Shown piece after piece: positions 17,665 to 25,014 of a DNA stretch of 36,289 nucleotides. The notes under the pieces are model-generated. The model was not told where the DNA came from. It saw only the letters and a list, made by a program, of their open reading frames with translations, and searched no databases. The DNA is from an uncultured Stomatobaculum sp. (GTDB taxonomy: Bacteria > Bacillota > Clostridia > Lachnospirales > Lachnospiraceae), in NCBI RefSeq assembly GCF_937924975.1, contig NZ_CALEYG010000009.1, positions 1 through 36,289 of the forward strand. The letters are read 5' to 3'. The first letter of the stretch is position 1. Every line of letters begins with the position of its first letter. The position numbers and the translations under genes are program-made.

Positions 17665-18425
17665 ATGATTCCTCCGCGCATCTCTTCCGTCGCGAGTGAA
17701 AGTGCCAGTTCTGCCATATCCGTAAAGCCGGCTTCTCGCTCCTCTGCGGAGAGCGTCTCCCCGGTCAAAAGGTGGTCGCTGACCGTCAGGATGGAAAGTG
17801 CCTTGGCCCCGAGAGAGGCTGCGGTCGCATAGAGTGCCGCCGTCTCCATCTCAACGGCGAGGACCCCCATCTTGCTCCACTTTTCAACGGCGGCCTCGCT
17901 CTCCGCAGGACCGTAAAACATATCGCTGGTCAGTACCGCGCCGACCGATACACATTTGTTTGCGGCCGAAGCGATACGTGCCGCGCGATACAGCAGTTCG
18001 AAATCCGCAAGCGGCGCAAAAGTCCCCGGGAGTTCAAAAAGCGCCGGAAAGTTTGAATTGGTCGATGCGCCCTCTGCAAGAACCAGATCGCGCACAGCTA
18101 TGCTTTCCTGCATGGCACCGGCCGTGCCGATTCGAATCAGTCGCGCTGCGCCGTAAAAGTGAATCAGTTCGTGGGCGTAAATTCCCATCGAGGGGCAGCC
18201 CATTCCGGTTCCCATGACCGAGACACGCTTTCCGCGGTACAGCCCCGTAAACCCGAGCACATTTCGCACTTCGTTAAAGCAGTGCACCTCTTCCAGAAAG
18301 GTTTCCGCAATCCGTTTTGCGCGTAGCGGGTCGCCCGGCAGTAAAACCGTCTCTGCGATTTCCCCCGGCAAAGCCGCAATGTGCGGTGTCGGCACAGAGG
18401 CCTTTGCTTTTCTCTCCTCCTGCAT
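17661..18425 (-). CDS. deoD: Purine-nucleoside phosphorylase, DeoD type
   Basis: Splits purine nucleosides with phosphate to free base and (deoxy)ribose 1-phosphate; hexameric, low-specificity family. The 254-residue product has the phosphate-site region PGDPLRAK, RIGTAGAMQ, the base-site region TSDMFYG, EMETAALYATA, and SDH near the C-terminus with the catalytic Asp. The start at 18425 has GGAGGAGAG directly upstream; frames further up add residues unlike the family. Its stop overlaps the start of the ABC exporter gene, an unusual coupling of salvage and export. A dyad in the leader may be regulatory. Confidence 0.93.
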   Translation of the reverse strand: MQEERKAKASVPTPHIAALPGEIAETVLLPGDPLRAKRIAETFLEEVHCFNEVRNVLGFTGLYRGKRVSVMGTGMGCPSMGIYAHELIHFYGAARLIRIGTAGAMQESIAVRDLVLAEGASTNSNFPALFELPGTFAPLADFELLYRAARIASAANKCVSVGAVLTSDMFYGPAESEAAVEKWSKMGVLAVEMETAALYATAASLGAKALSILTVSDHLLTGETLSAEEREAGFTDMAELALSLATEEMRGGII

Positions 18426-18462
18426 CTCTCCTCCTCTCCGAAGCACTTCGTAATTCCGTATC

Positions 18463-18482
18463 CTGTGTTCGCGGAAACACAG
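18463..18482. promoter_or_regulatory. Perfect dyad upstream of deoD
   Basis: CTGTGTT and AACACAG form perfect 7-bp arms around a 6-base centre, about 40 bases upstream of the deoD start. It could be an operator for a nucleoside-responsive repressor or an RNA hairpin. No repressor gene is in the window. Confidence 0.4.
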
Positions 18483-18498
18483 ACAAAGTCCGCAGTTC

Positions 18499-18529
18499 GA
18501 AAAGAAGCGCTGAACCACTCAGCGCTTCT
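18499..18529 (-). terminator. Intrinsic terminator after the hydrogenase gene
   Basis: GAAGCGCTGA and TCAGCGCTTC form a perfect 10-bp stem with a 5-base loop, followed on the minus strand by TTTTCG. It lies just after the hydrogenase stop and separates it from deoD. Confidence 0.8.
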
Positions 18530-18539
18530 CCCCTGCCAT

Positions 18540-20051
18540 TTAAGCTTCGCCCTCGACGCGCTTCAGCTCCTCCAGATCTTTGTGTCCGTCGCGGTGCATC
18601 GAGAACTTCTCCATCGGATAGTTTTTCAGGTTGTCGAGCACCTTTCTGTCGTCCGCGCGCTTTAAGAGCGTCTCGCGGGACCGCTTGATTTCAATTTCCG
18701 TCTTGTGTTTCGACGGTCCGCCGACGCAGCCGCCCGGGCAGGCCATGCCTTCGATAAAGTCCTCCGCGACTCTGCCGAGCTTTAAGAGCTGGAGCGCCTT
18801 CTTGCACTCCGCACCGCCGGCGCAGCGGAGCAGTTTAATTTCGGAGACATCCTCGCCGCGCTCGCTCATGCACTCGAGCACCGCATTTGCGACGCCGCCC
18901 GAGGTTGCAAAGCGCTTGCCGAAAATCGAAGCCTCCTGCCGCTCGGTTTCCTCCGGCTCCAGTTGAACATCCGCCGAGCGGAGGAAAGCATTGAACTCAC
19001 CGTAGGTCATGACATAGTCCGCATTGTCCGGAACCGACTTGTCCGCCGACTCGGACTTCTTCGCGACGCAGGGACCGATGAAGACTGTCACACAACCCGG
19101 GTGCGTCGCTTTCAGATAGCGGGACACCGCACACATCGGGGAGACCGTCGTGGACATATTCTCCTCATACTGCTGCGGGAAATGCTTCTTTAAGAGGTTG
19201 ATGAAAGCCGGGCAGCACGATGTCGTCATCTTCTTGCCTTCTTTTCTCGCCTCCGACCACTCAAGCGCCTCATAGGCAGCCGTCATATCGCCGCCGAGAC
19301 CGACCTCGACCATATCCGCAAAGCCGATTTTCTTCAGCGCGTTGCGAATCGAAGCCATGCCGATTTTTTCGCCGAACTGTCCTTCGGTCGCGGGCGCGCA
19401 CATCGCAATGACCTCCTTGCCCGCCTTGATTTCCTGAATCACATTGACCAGATAGCTCTTTGCGCTGATTGCACCGAAGGGGCAGCTGTGGATGCAACGG
19501 CCGCACTCAATGCACTTCTGCTCGTCAATGACGCAGAAGCCGTACTCATCATAGGTAATCGCATCGACCGGGCAGGCCTTCTTGCAGGGGCGAACGAGGT
19601 GCACGATAGCACCGTACGGACAGTTCTGCGCGCACATGCCGCACTCCTTGCACTTCTTCGAATCGATGTGAGAGCGGAATTCTCCGATGGTCACCGCACC
19701 GAAATGGCAGGACGACAGACAGGCCTTGCCGAGACAGAGACGACAGTTGTCCGTGACGGTATAGCTCGAGAGCGGACACTCGTCGCAGGCCGGCTTGATG
19801 ACCTGCACTTCATTCTTGGAATCCCGATTTTCCAACAGATTCTCGCCGCAGGCAAGTCTCGTCCGGTGGCGCACAATCTCTCTCTCTTTATAAATGCAAC
19901 ATCTTCCGATTGCCGGCTTCGGACCCGGGATGATTTTATAAACCATCTCCTCTTTGTGCGCTTCATCCAGCTGATCGTTCCAGGCGAGACGGCAGGTCTC
20001 TTCCAGCACCAGATGCCTTGTTTGGATCAGTGCCTCGTCGTTGTTAATCAT
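18540..20051 (-). CDS. [FeFe] hydrogenase, group-B-like, with N-terminal ferredoxin-type domains
   Basis: A 503-residue soluble iron-sulfur protein expected to interconvert protons and H2. N-terminal Cys clusters come first (Cys89, Cys92, Cys103, Cys106, Cys111, Cys115). Two CX2CX2CX3C ferredoxin motifs follow (134-144 and 180-190), with a CX3CP motif between them. The H-domain shows the three H-cluster loops: TSCCPAF (277-283), GPCVAKK (326-332) and MACPGGCVGG (436-445). All four Cys expected to hold the cluster are present. Loop 2 has IGPC instead of the usual MPC, and loop 3 ends in GGPSKH instead of GGGQP. This resembles the group B enzymes of anaerobes rather than the well-studied group A. 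The annotation rests on motifs; whether it produces, oxidises or senses H2 is not shown. GGAGG precedes the ATG. Confidence 0.9.
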   Translation of the reverse strand: MINNDEALIQTRHLVLEETCRLAWNDQLDEAHKEEMVYKIIPGPKPAIGRCCIYKEREIVRHRTRLACGENLLENRDSKNEVQVIKPACDECPLSSYTVTDNCRLCLGKACLSSCHFGAVTIGEFRSHIDSKKCKECGMCAQNCPYGAIVHLVRPCKKACPVDAITYDEYGFCVIDEQKCIECGRCIHSCPFGAISAKSYLVNVIQEIKAGKEVIAMCAPATEGQFGEKIGMASIRNALKKIGFADMVEVGLGGDMTAAYEALEWSEARKEGKKMTTSCCPAFINLLKKHFPQQYEENMSTTVSPMCAVSRYLKATHPGCVTVFIGPCVAKKSESADKSVPDNADYVMTYGEFNAFLRSADVQLEPEETERQEASIFGKRFATSGGVANAVLECMSERGEDVSEIKLLRCAGGAECKKALQLLKLGRVAEDFIEGMACPGGCVGGPSKHKTEIEIKRSRETLLKRADDRKVLDNLKNYPMEKFSMHRDGHKDLEELKRVEGEA

Positions 20052-20079
20052 CGCTTTCCTCCTAGATTACAGTCACATT

Positions 20080-20108
20080 ATTTTACCATATTCGCCCAAA
20101 AATGCCAC
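20080..20108 (-). promoter_or_regulatory. Possible promoter of the hydrogenase gene
   Basis: GTGGCA (20108-20103) and TAAAAT (20085-20080) are spaced by 17 bases on the minus strand in the 60-base gap after the permease gene. The -35 box is a weak match. No terminator is visible between the permease and hydrogenase genes, so read-through is also possible. Confidence 0.4.
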
Positions 20109-20111
20109 GCG

Positions 20112-20918
20112 CTATCTTGTCCTTTTCGGCGTACCATCTGCACGGTACCGCCCGCGCCCGCAGAGCGCGCGGAGGAAAAACCGAAGCACTGCCTCCGCGA
20201 GACCGGCGAGCAGCACAATGCTGAGTGTCCAGGCAAATATTTCGCCGGTCTCCAGATAAATTTTGGCGCGGTACAGCCCGTTCCCGAGCGAAAGCGCCGG
20301 CTGTCCGATCAGCTCCGCGGCAGCACCGGCCTTGAAACTCACGCCGACCGAGAGGCTCAGGGCGCTCTCGAGGAAAGGAGAAAGCACCGGCAGATACAGC
20401 GCCTGAATCCTTGTGCCGCGCGCCAGTCCATAGAGCCTTGCGACTTCGAGGAGATCGCCCGGCACGGCGCCGAGGCCGCCGAGTGTGTTGAGATAAAAAA
20501 CCGGCAGGGAAACAAAGAAACAAATAAAAAGGGAGGCGTTGCGATTTCCGACCCAGAGTAAGAGCAGCACGACAAAGCTTGCGACCGGAACCGCCTTGAT
20601 CACATTGACAAGGGGACCCAGAATCCATCTGAGTCCCCTTCTCGCGTGCGCCGCCGCCGCCAAAACCGTGCCGAGCACCGCGCCAAGCAAAAAGCCGCCG
20701 AGAATACGAAGCGAAGAATTTCCGACCGCCTGCCAGTATGCGGGCGTCCCTGCCATATTCACGAGCGTCCGTACGGTCTCGACCGGTCCTACCAGCAGAA
20801 ACTTGTCGCCGATCAGCCTCGCCGCGGCCTCCCAGAGCAGAAGCCAGAACAGCCATCTGAGCGGCTCTTTGCTGTCGCGCAGCAACACGCTTCGGATTGC
20901 GCTAATCAATCCGCTCAC
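20112..20918 (-). CDS. ABC importer permease, SsuC/TauC-like
   Basis: An integral membrane protein of 268 residues with about six hydrophobic segments, of the binding-protein-dependent importer permease type related to SsuC, TauC and ThiX permeases. The coupling-loop region that contacts the ATPase appears to be VARLYGLARGTRIQALYLP (about 158-176), matching the EAA-loop pattern. It starts with GTG overlapping the stop of the binding-protein gene (GTGA). No ATPase gene lies next to it, which is unusual for this family. The ligand could be an organic sulfonate, a pyrimidine or another small compound; the sequence does not decide. Confidence 0.85.
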   Translation of the reverse strand: MSGLISAIRSVLLRDSKEPLRWLFWLLLWEAAARLIGDKFLLVGPVETVRTLVNMAGTPAYWQAVGNSSLRILGGFLLGAVLGTVLAAAAHARRGLRWILGPLVNVIKAVPVASFVVLLLLWVGNRNASLFICFFVSLPVFYLNTLGGLGAVPGDLLEVARLYGLARGTRIQALYLPVLSPFLESALSLSVGVSFKAGAAAELIGQPALSLGNGLYRAKIYLETGEIFAWTLSIVLLAGLAEAVLRFFLRALCGRGRYRADGTPKRTR

Positions 20919-21994
20919 TCCGCCGCGACGTAGAACGCGTCATCCGGCAGCTTACCGCCGACTGCCTTCGGATCTGCGCTGTACAGAACCTGCAGATAGC
21001 CGGAGAGCGCCTGCTTCATCTCCGCGCCGTCCAGATTCGTGATGTTGCAGGCGGGCAGCGCCTTTTTCGCGATGCCTTCGTTTTCCAGAATGCCGAAGGC
21101 GACAATTGCCTTTGCCGCTGCCGCCGGATCCTGTACCGCCGTCGCCGCGCTTCTCGCCTGCTCTTCGCCGAAGGTCTTAACAGCGTCCGGCTGTGCCTTG
21201 AGAACTTCCTGTCTCACCACCGTGACCCCTGTCACGAGGCGGGAGCCGTTGTTCAGCGCATCCCAGCTGTCACTCAGCGAAAAAGCCGTCTTCAATTTGT
21301 CATTCTTTGCTTCCGCGACTGTCACAAAGGGCTGCGGGAGCACGGCAATCGCCGCGGGATCCGCCGCGAGCGCCGAAGCAATCTCGGTCGGCTCGGACTT
21401 AAACTCGAGCGTGCAGTCCGTGACGCCGTTCTCCTGCAACAAATAGCGGAGCACGTACTCGGGCGTCGCGCCCTGTCCGGTCGTGAGCACCGTCTTGCCT
21501 GCGAGATCCTTCACGCTGTGAATGTTCTCGTCCCCGGTCACGCAGTAGAGCACGCCGAGCGTGTTGATGTTTAAGACCGCAATCTTTCCCTCCGTCTTAT
21601 TGTAGAGCGCCGCTGCCATATTGGCCGGAAGCAGGGCGATGTCGAGATCGCCCGAGACAATCTTCGCCGCAATCTCATCGGGCTGCGCCGCAACCGTGAA
21701 CTGATAGCTGCCCTCGCTCTTGCCGTCCTGACTCTCCTGCATCAGCGCGGCAAGCCCCATCGCGGTCGGTCCCTTCAGGGCGCCGACCCGGAGTCCCGCC
21801 CCCGCTTCTGTCTTAGCCGCCGCAGCGCTTTCCGCCGCCGTGCCGGTTGCCGACGCACTCTCTGCCGTGGCAGAGGCTGTCGTAGCGCTCTCCGCCGCAC
21901 CGCTCTCCGCCTTCTTTGCGCCGCAGCCCATCAGGCTCACACCGAGCAGCAGCGCTGTCGCTGCCGCGACTACCGATTTCTTCCAGTTTTTCAT
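20915..21994 (-). CDS. ABC importer substrate-binding lipoprotein
   Basis: A 359-residue exported lipoprotein. The signal peptide ends in the lipobox LMGC with Cys24 as the lipid-bearing residue. A Ser/Ala/Thr-rich linker (about 28-65) follows, then a two-lobe periplasmic-binding fold starting GLRVGALKGPTAMGLA. Features such as GDLDIALLPANMAA and AGKTVLTTGQGATPEYVLR resemble the SsuA/TauA/NMT1-like group. AGGAGG lies 4 bases before the ATG. It is translationally coupled to the permease gene downstream. The ligand is unknown. Confidence 0.88.
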   Translation of the reverse strand: MKNWKKSVVAAATALLLGVSLMGCGAKKAESGAAESATTASATAESASATGTAAESAAAAKTEAGAGLRVGALKGPTAMGLAALMQESQDGKSEGSYQFTVAAQPDEIAAKIVSGDLDIALLPANMAAALYNKTEGKIAVLNINTLGVLYCVTGDENIHSVKDLAGKTVLTTGQGATPEYVLRYLLQENGVTDCTLEFKSEPTEIASALAADPAAIAVLPQPFVTVAEAKNDKLKTAFSLSDSWDALNNGSRLVTGVTVVRQEVLKAQPDAVKTFGEEQARSAATAVQDPAAAAKAIVAFGILENEGIAKKALPACNITNLDGAEMKQALSGYLQVLYSADPKAVGGKLPDDAFYVAAE

Positions 21995-22289
21995 AGTCCC
22001 TCCTGAAACCTTTCGCGCTTTTTTGCGTCTTTCTAGGTGAAAGAGATGATTTGTCTATCTTTCCGGTCGATTATACCATGCTATCTTCTTTTAGACCAGA
22101 CAAATACAGACTGCCGCCGCAACACGCCGCATATCTTACGGCACAAATGCCGATATGCTGTTTTTTGCAAGAAAATCTTCCTTGTTTTTCTCGAGGCGCT
22201 ACTCTAAGCTAAGACAAGGATCGGTTTTCGTTCCGCACGGCAAGCGGATACGGCGGCCGAAACGCACGCATGAGAGGAGGAATCATCAT
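21995..22289. other. Divergent intergenic region
   Basis: This 295-base gap separates the binding-protein operon (minus) from the MacB-like operon (plus). On the minus side an extended -10 (TGGTATAAT) lies at 22070-22078. On the plus side only a weak candidate pair is seen: TTGTTT at 22182-22187 and TAAGCT at 22205-22210, 17 bases apart. The ribosome binding site GAGGAGG for the plus gene is at 22274-22280. I see no riboswitch or RNA gene. Confidence 0.5.
22070..22078 (-). promoter_or_regulatory. Extended -10 promoter of the binding-protein gene
   Basis: TGG-TATAAT reads on the minus strand 76 bases upstream of the lipoprotein start. The -35 region is poor (TGGTCT at 17 bases), as is common for extended -10 promoters. 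Confidence 0.6.
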
Positions 22290-22991
22290 TTGGCAGAACC
22301 GATTATTTCCGTGCGCGATTTAAAAAAAATATACCGTGTCGGCGACAGCGACGTACACGCGCTGGACGGCATCAGCTTCGACCTCGAGCCGGGGCGCTTT
22401 CTCGCGATTGTAGGCACCTCGGGTTCCGGAAAATCCACCTGTCTGAACCTGCTCGCCGGCCTCGAACCGCCGAGCAGCGGCAGCATTCACATACTCGGCG
22501 AGAAGCTCGAAAAGATGAATGAGCAGCAGCTGGTGCGCTTTCGGCGGAACCATGTCGGCTTTATTTTCCAGAGTTACGGCCTGATTCCCACGATGAATGC
22601 CGAGGAAAATGTGGCCCTCCCGCTCTTGTTCCGCGGCGTCGACAAGGAAGAAAGACAGCGCACCGCGCGCACCTATATGGAGCGCATCGGCATCCTGGAT
22701 CAGGCGCTGCACATGCCGGGGCAGATGTCCGGCGGCCAGCAGCAGCGTGTCGGCATAGCCCGCGCGCTCGCGAGCAAACCGGAACTCATCTTCGCCGACG
22801 AGCCGACCGGCAACCTCGACTCCCGCACGACGGAAGAAGTGCTCTCGCTGCTCCGGGACATCGTCCGGGAACAGCATGTGACCCTCGTCATGGTCACACA
22901 CGATAACTCGATCGCAGCGCGCGCCGACCAGCAGATACGCATTGTCGACGGCAAGATTGTAGAACGGAAAGGATTTACTCATGCAGACTAA
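22290..22991 (+). CDS. ABC transporter ATPase, MacB/LolD type
   Basis: ATP-binding subunit of 233 residues that powers the FtsX-like permease encoded two genes downstream. Walker A is GTSGSGKST, the signature SGGQQQR, Walker B LIFADEPTGNLD and the switch His is in VTHD. The ADEPTGNLDS pattern is typical of the MacB/LolD/FtsE branch, which uses ATP for mechanical work across the membrane rather than classical uptake. The start is TTG 22290, with GGAGG nine bases upstream and a normal N-terminus (LAEPIISVRDLKK). An ATG at 22155 would add 45 residues without family likeness. The next gene overlaps its end by 11 bases. Confidence 0.93.
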   Translation: MAEPIISVRDLKKIYRVGDSDVHALDGISFDLEPGRFLAIVGTSGSGKSTCLNLLAGLEPPSSGSIHILGEKLEKMNEQQLVRFRRNHVGFIFQSYGLIPTMNAEENVALPLLFRGVDKEERQRTARTYMERIGILDQALHMPGQMSGGQQQRVGIARALASKPELIFADEPTGNLDSRTTEEVLSLLRDIVREQHVTLVMVTHDNSIAARADQQIRIVDGKIVERKGFTHAD

Positions 22992-25014
22992 ACTTCAAAA
23001 AACATCTCTCCTGCTCCGCGTCCTGGCGCTGGAGGTAACGCTCTCGCTGTTACTCTTTTTCCTGTTGCCGCCTCGCACGGCACAGGCCTCCTATGTCAAC
23101 ACCAATCTCAACACCTTTGTGCACGACGCCAACGAACTGCAGGTCGGTTATCCCGGTCAGGACATGAATTTGAGTTTCCGCGTCGGCTATAACAATACGA
23201 GCGGCATGAAGAACCCGAAGACCGCCGAGATTCAGAATGTCATTGTCCGCCTCTCGAACGACCAGAACTATCTGAAGCAGGACAAGGACCCGGATCAGAA
23301 CACGACGGACCAGAAGAATCCCTACGACAAGGACGATGAGAGCGAGCTCTACGACGCCTGGAGAGCCGGTCAGAAATCCGGCATCGACAAGGCCTACGGC
23401 GGCAATTCGGCTTTCACCGTGGACGGCGGCAACTATCCCTTTGAAATCAATGCGACGACCTTCACCGAGGAAAACCGCTTTGCCTCGCTGAAAGCCGGCG
23501 AGTATAAGACCGTGACCTTGCATGTCACCGTGCGCGCCGACGCAAAAGAAGGCTACTACGGCGTCCCGATTGCGTTCTACTACGCGCTGCCGGGCAGCAA
23601 CACCGCGGATTTCCGCGGCCCCATGCAGGTTGAATTCATCAATGTCTACATCAAGGCTTCGGGCGAGGTTGCAAATCCCTCGACCGCAACCGGCGACAAG
23701 AGCTTTGCGCTCGGCGAGGGCCAGGAGACACCGGTCGGCACCGCGCCCGGCGTCATGAACTACAGCTTAAAGTTCCGGAACCAGCGCAAGGTGCCGCTGT
23801 ACCGCATTCAGGTACACATGAACACCGCGCTCGCGGACGGCGCTTCACTGCAGGCGACCGCGCAGAACAAGTCTCAGGCCGCAACCGGTTTCCCGTTCAA
23901 TCTGAACGACGCGAACTACGACCGGAACTTCGAGACCGCCCAGCCGGATGAAGTGCTGAGCGCCGACTACTCGATGGCGATTATGCAGAATGCGGCGAAC
24001 GGCTACTACCCGCTGAGCTACACCGTGAGCTATAAGCTGACGCCCGATGCGACGGTCTCCTACCAGGAAACTTATGTGAGCTATGTGCGCATCAATAACC
24101 CCTCGATGGTCGAGCAGCCCCCGGCAGAGGACAATAAGCAGGGCGACTTCAACGCGAACGATCGCCAGAAGGCCCGCATCATCCTCGACGGCTATCGGAC
24201 CGAGCCCGAGAAAGTCTTTGCCGGCCAGCCGTTTACGCTCGTGCTCAGCGTGAAAAACGCCTCGGGCGATATCTCGGCGAGCAATATTCTCCTCTCTGCG
24301 GAGTCCGAGAAAGTCGACAACTCTTCGGTCTTCTCGATGGATGCCGGCTCCGGCTCTTTTGTCATCAACAGTCTGAAAGCCGGAGAATCCAAGGAACTGC
24401 GCCTCGCGATGGAAGCCTCCGCGGGCGTGGATCCCCGCTCCTATACGCTCACCTTGAACGAAAAGTTTGACTCCCCCGCCTTTAAAAACGCGGAGGACAA
24501 GCTGACGCTCGATATTCCGGTCTTCCAGGTGGCGCGCTATTCGATTTCCACGCCGGAACTCTCGCCCGACAGCATTGAGGTCGGCAAGGAGAGCAATGTG
24601 ATGTTCAATCTGAACAACACCGGCCGCGTAATGCTCTACAATGTGCAGGTGAACTTTGAGGGCGATGCCATCAAGAAAACCGGCGCCTACCTCGGCAATA
24701 TCAAGTCCGGCGACAGCGGAAGCGTCGATGCGATGCTTGGCGGCGTGAAGGCGAGCAGCGACGAAGACAATATCACGATGACCATTCAGTATGAGGATGT
24801 AAACGGCAATGTGACCAAGGAGGAACAGAAACTCACACTCGCCGTCACCGAGCCTGCCCCCGATGTCCCTGTCACCGATGCCGACACGGAAAAGAAACCG
24901 GTCAAAAAGCCGTCTCCGCTCCCGCTGCTCCTGATTCCGGTCGCCGCAATCGCTGCGGGCGTCGGCATCCGCAAATTCCGCAAGAAGAAGGCTGACGGAG
25001 GCGATGCGGCATGA
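22981..25014 (+). CDS. Secreted, membrane-anchored beta-rich protein (COG1361-like)
   Basis: A 677-residue exported protein lying between the ATPase and permease genes. It has an N-terminal hydrophobic signal segment ending near AQA-S (about residue 37). A long extracellular part follows, rich in Asn, Asp, Ser and Thr. Repeated beta-sandwich-like stretches such as VFAGQPFTLVLSVKNASG and IEVGKESNVMFNLNNTG resemble CARDB/COG1361 S-layer-type domains. At the C-terminus there is one membrane helix (PLPLLLIPVAAIAAGVG, about 645-662) and a basic tail. It takes the place that a MacA-like adaptor has in other MacB systems, so it may couple the transporter to wall or extracellular substrates (inference). 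The actual function is unknown. Confidence 0.75.
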   Translation: MQTKLQKTSLLLRVLALEVTLSLLLFFLLPPRTAQASYVNTNLNTFVHDANELQVGYPGQDMNLSFRVGYNNTSGMKNPKTAEIQNVIVRLSNDQNYLKQDKDPDQNTTDQKNPYDKDDESELYDAWRAGQKSGIDKAYGGNSAFTVDGGNYPFEINATTFTEENRFASLKAGEYKTVTLHVTVRADAKEGYYGVPIAFYYALPGSNTADFRGPMQVEFINVYIKASGEVANPSTATGDKSFALGEGQETPVGTAPGVMNYSLKFRNQRKVPLYRIQVHMNTALADGASLQATAQNKSQAATGFPFNLNDANYDRNFETAQPDEVLSADYSMAIMQNAANGYYPLSYTVSYKLTPDATVSYQETYVSYVRINNPSMVEQPPAEDNKQGDFNANDRQKARIILDGYRTEPEKVFAGQPFTLVLSVKNASGDISASNILLSAESEKVDNSSVFSMDAGSGSFVINSLKAGESKELRLAMEASAGVDPRSYTLTLNEKFDSPAFKNAEDKLTLDIPVFQVARYSISTPELSPDSIEVGKESNVMFNLNNTGRVMLYNVQVNFEGDAIKKTGAYLGNIKSGDSGSVDAMLGGVKASSDEDNITMTIQYEDVNGNVTKEEQKLTLAVTEPAPDVPVTDADTEKKPVKKPSPLPLLLIPVAAIAAGVGIRKFRKKKADGGDAA

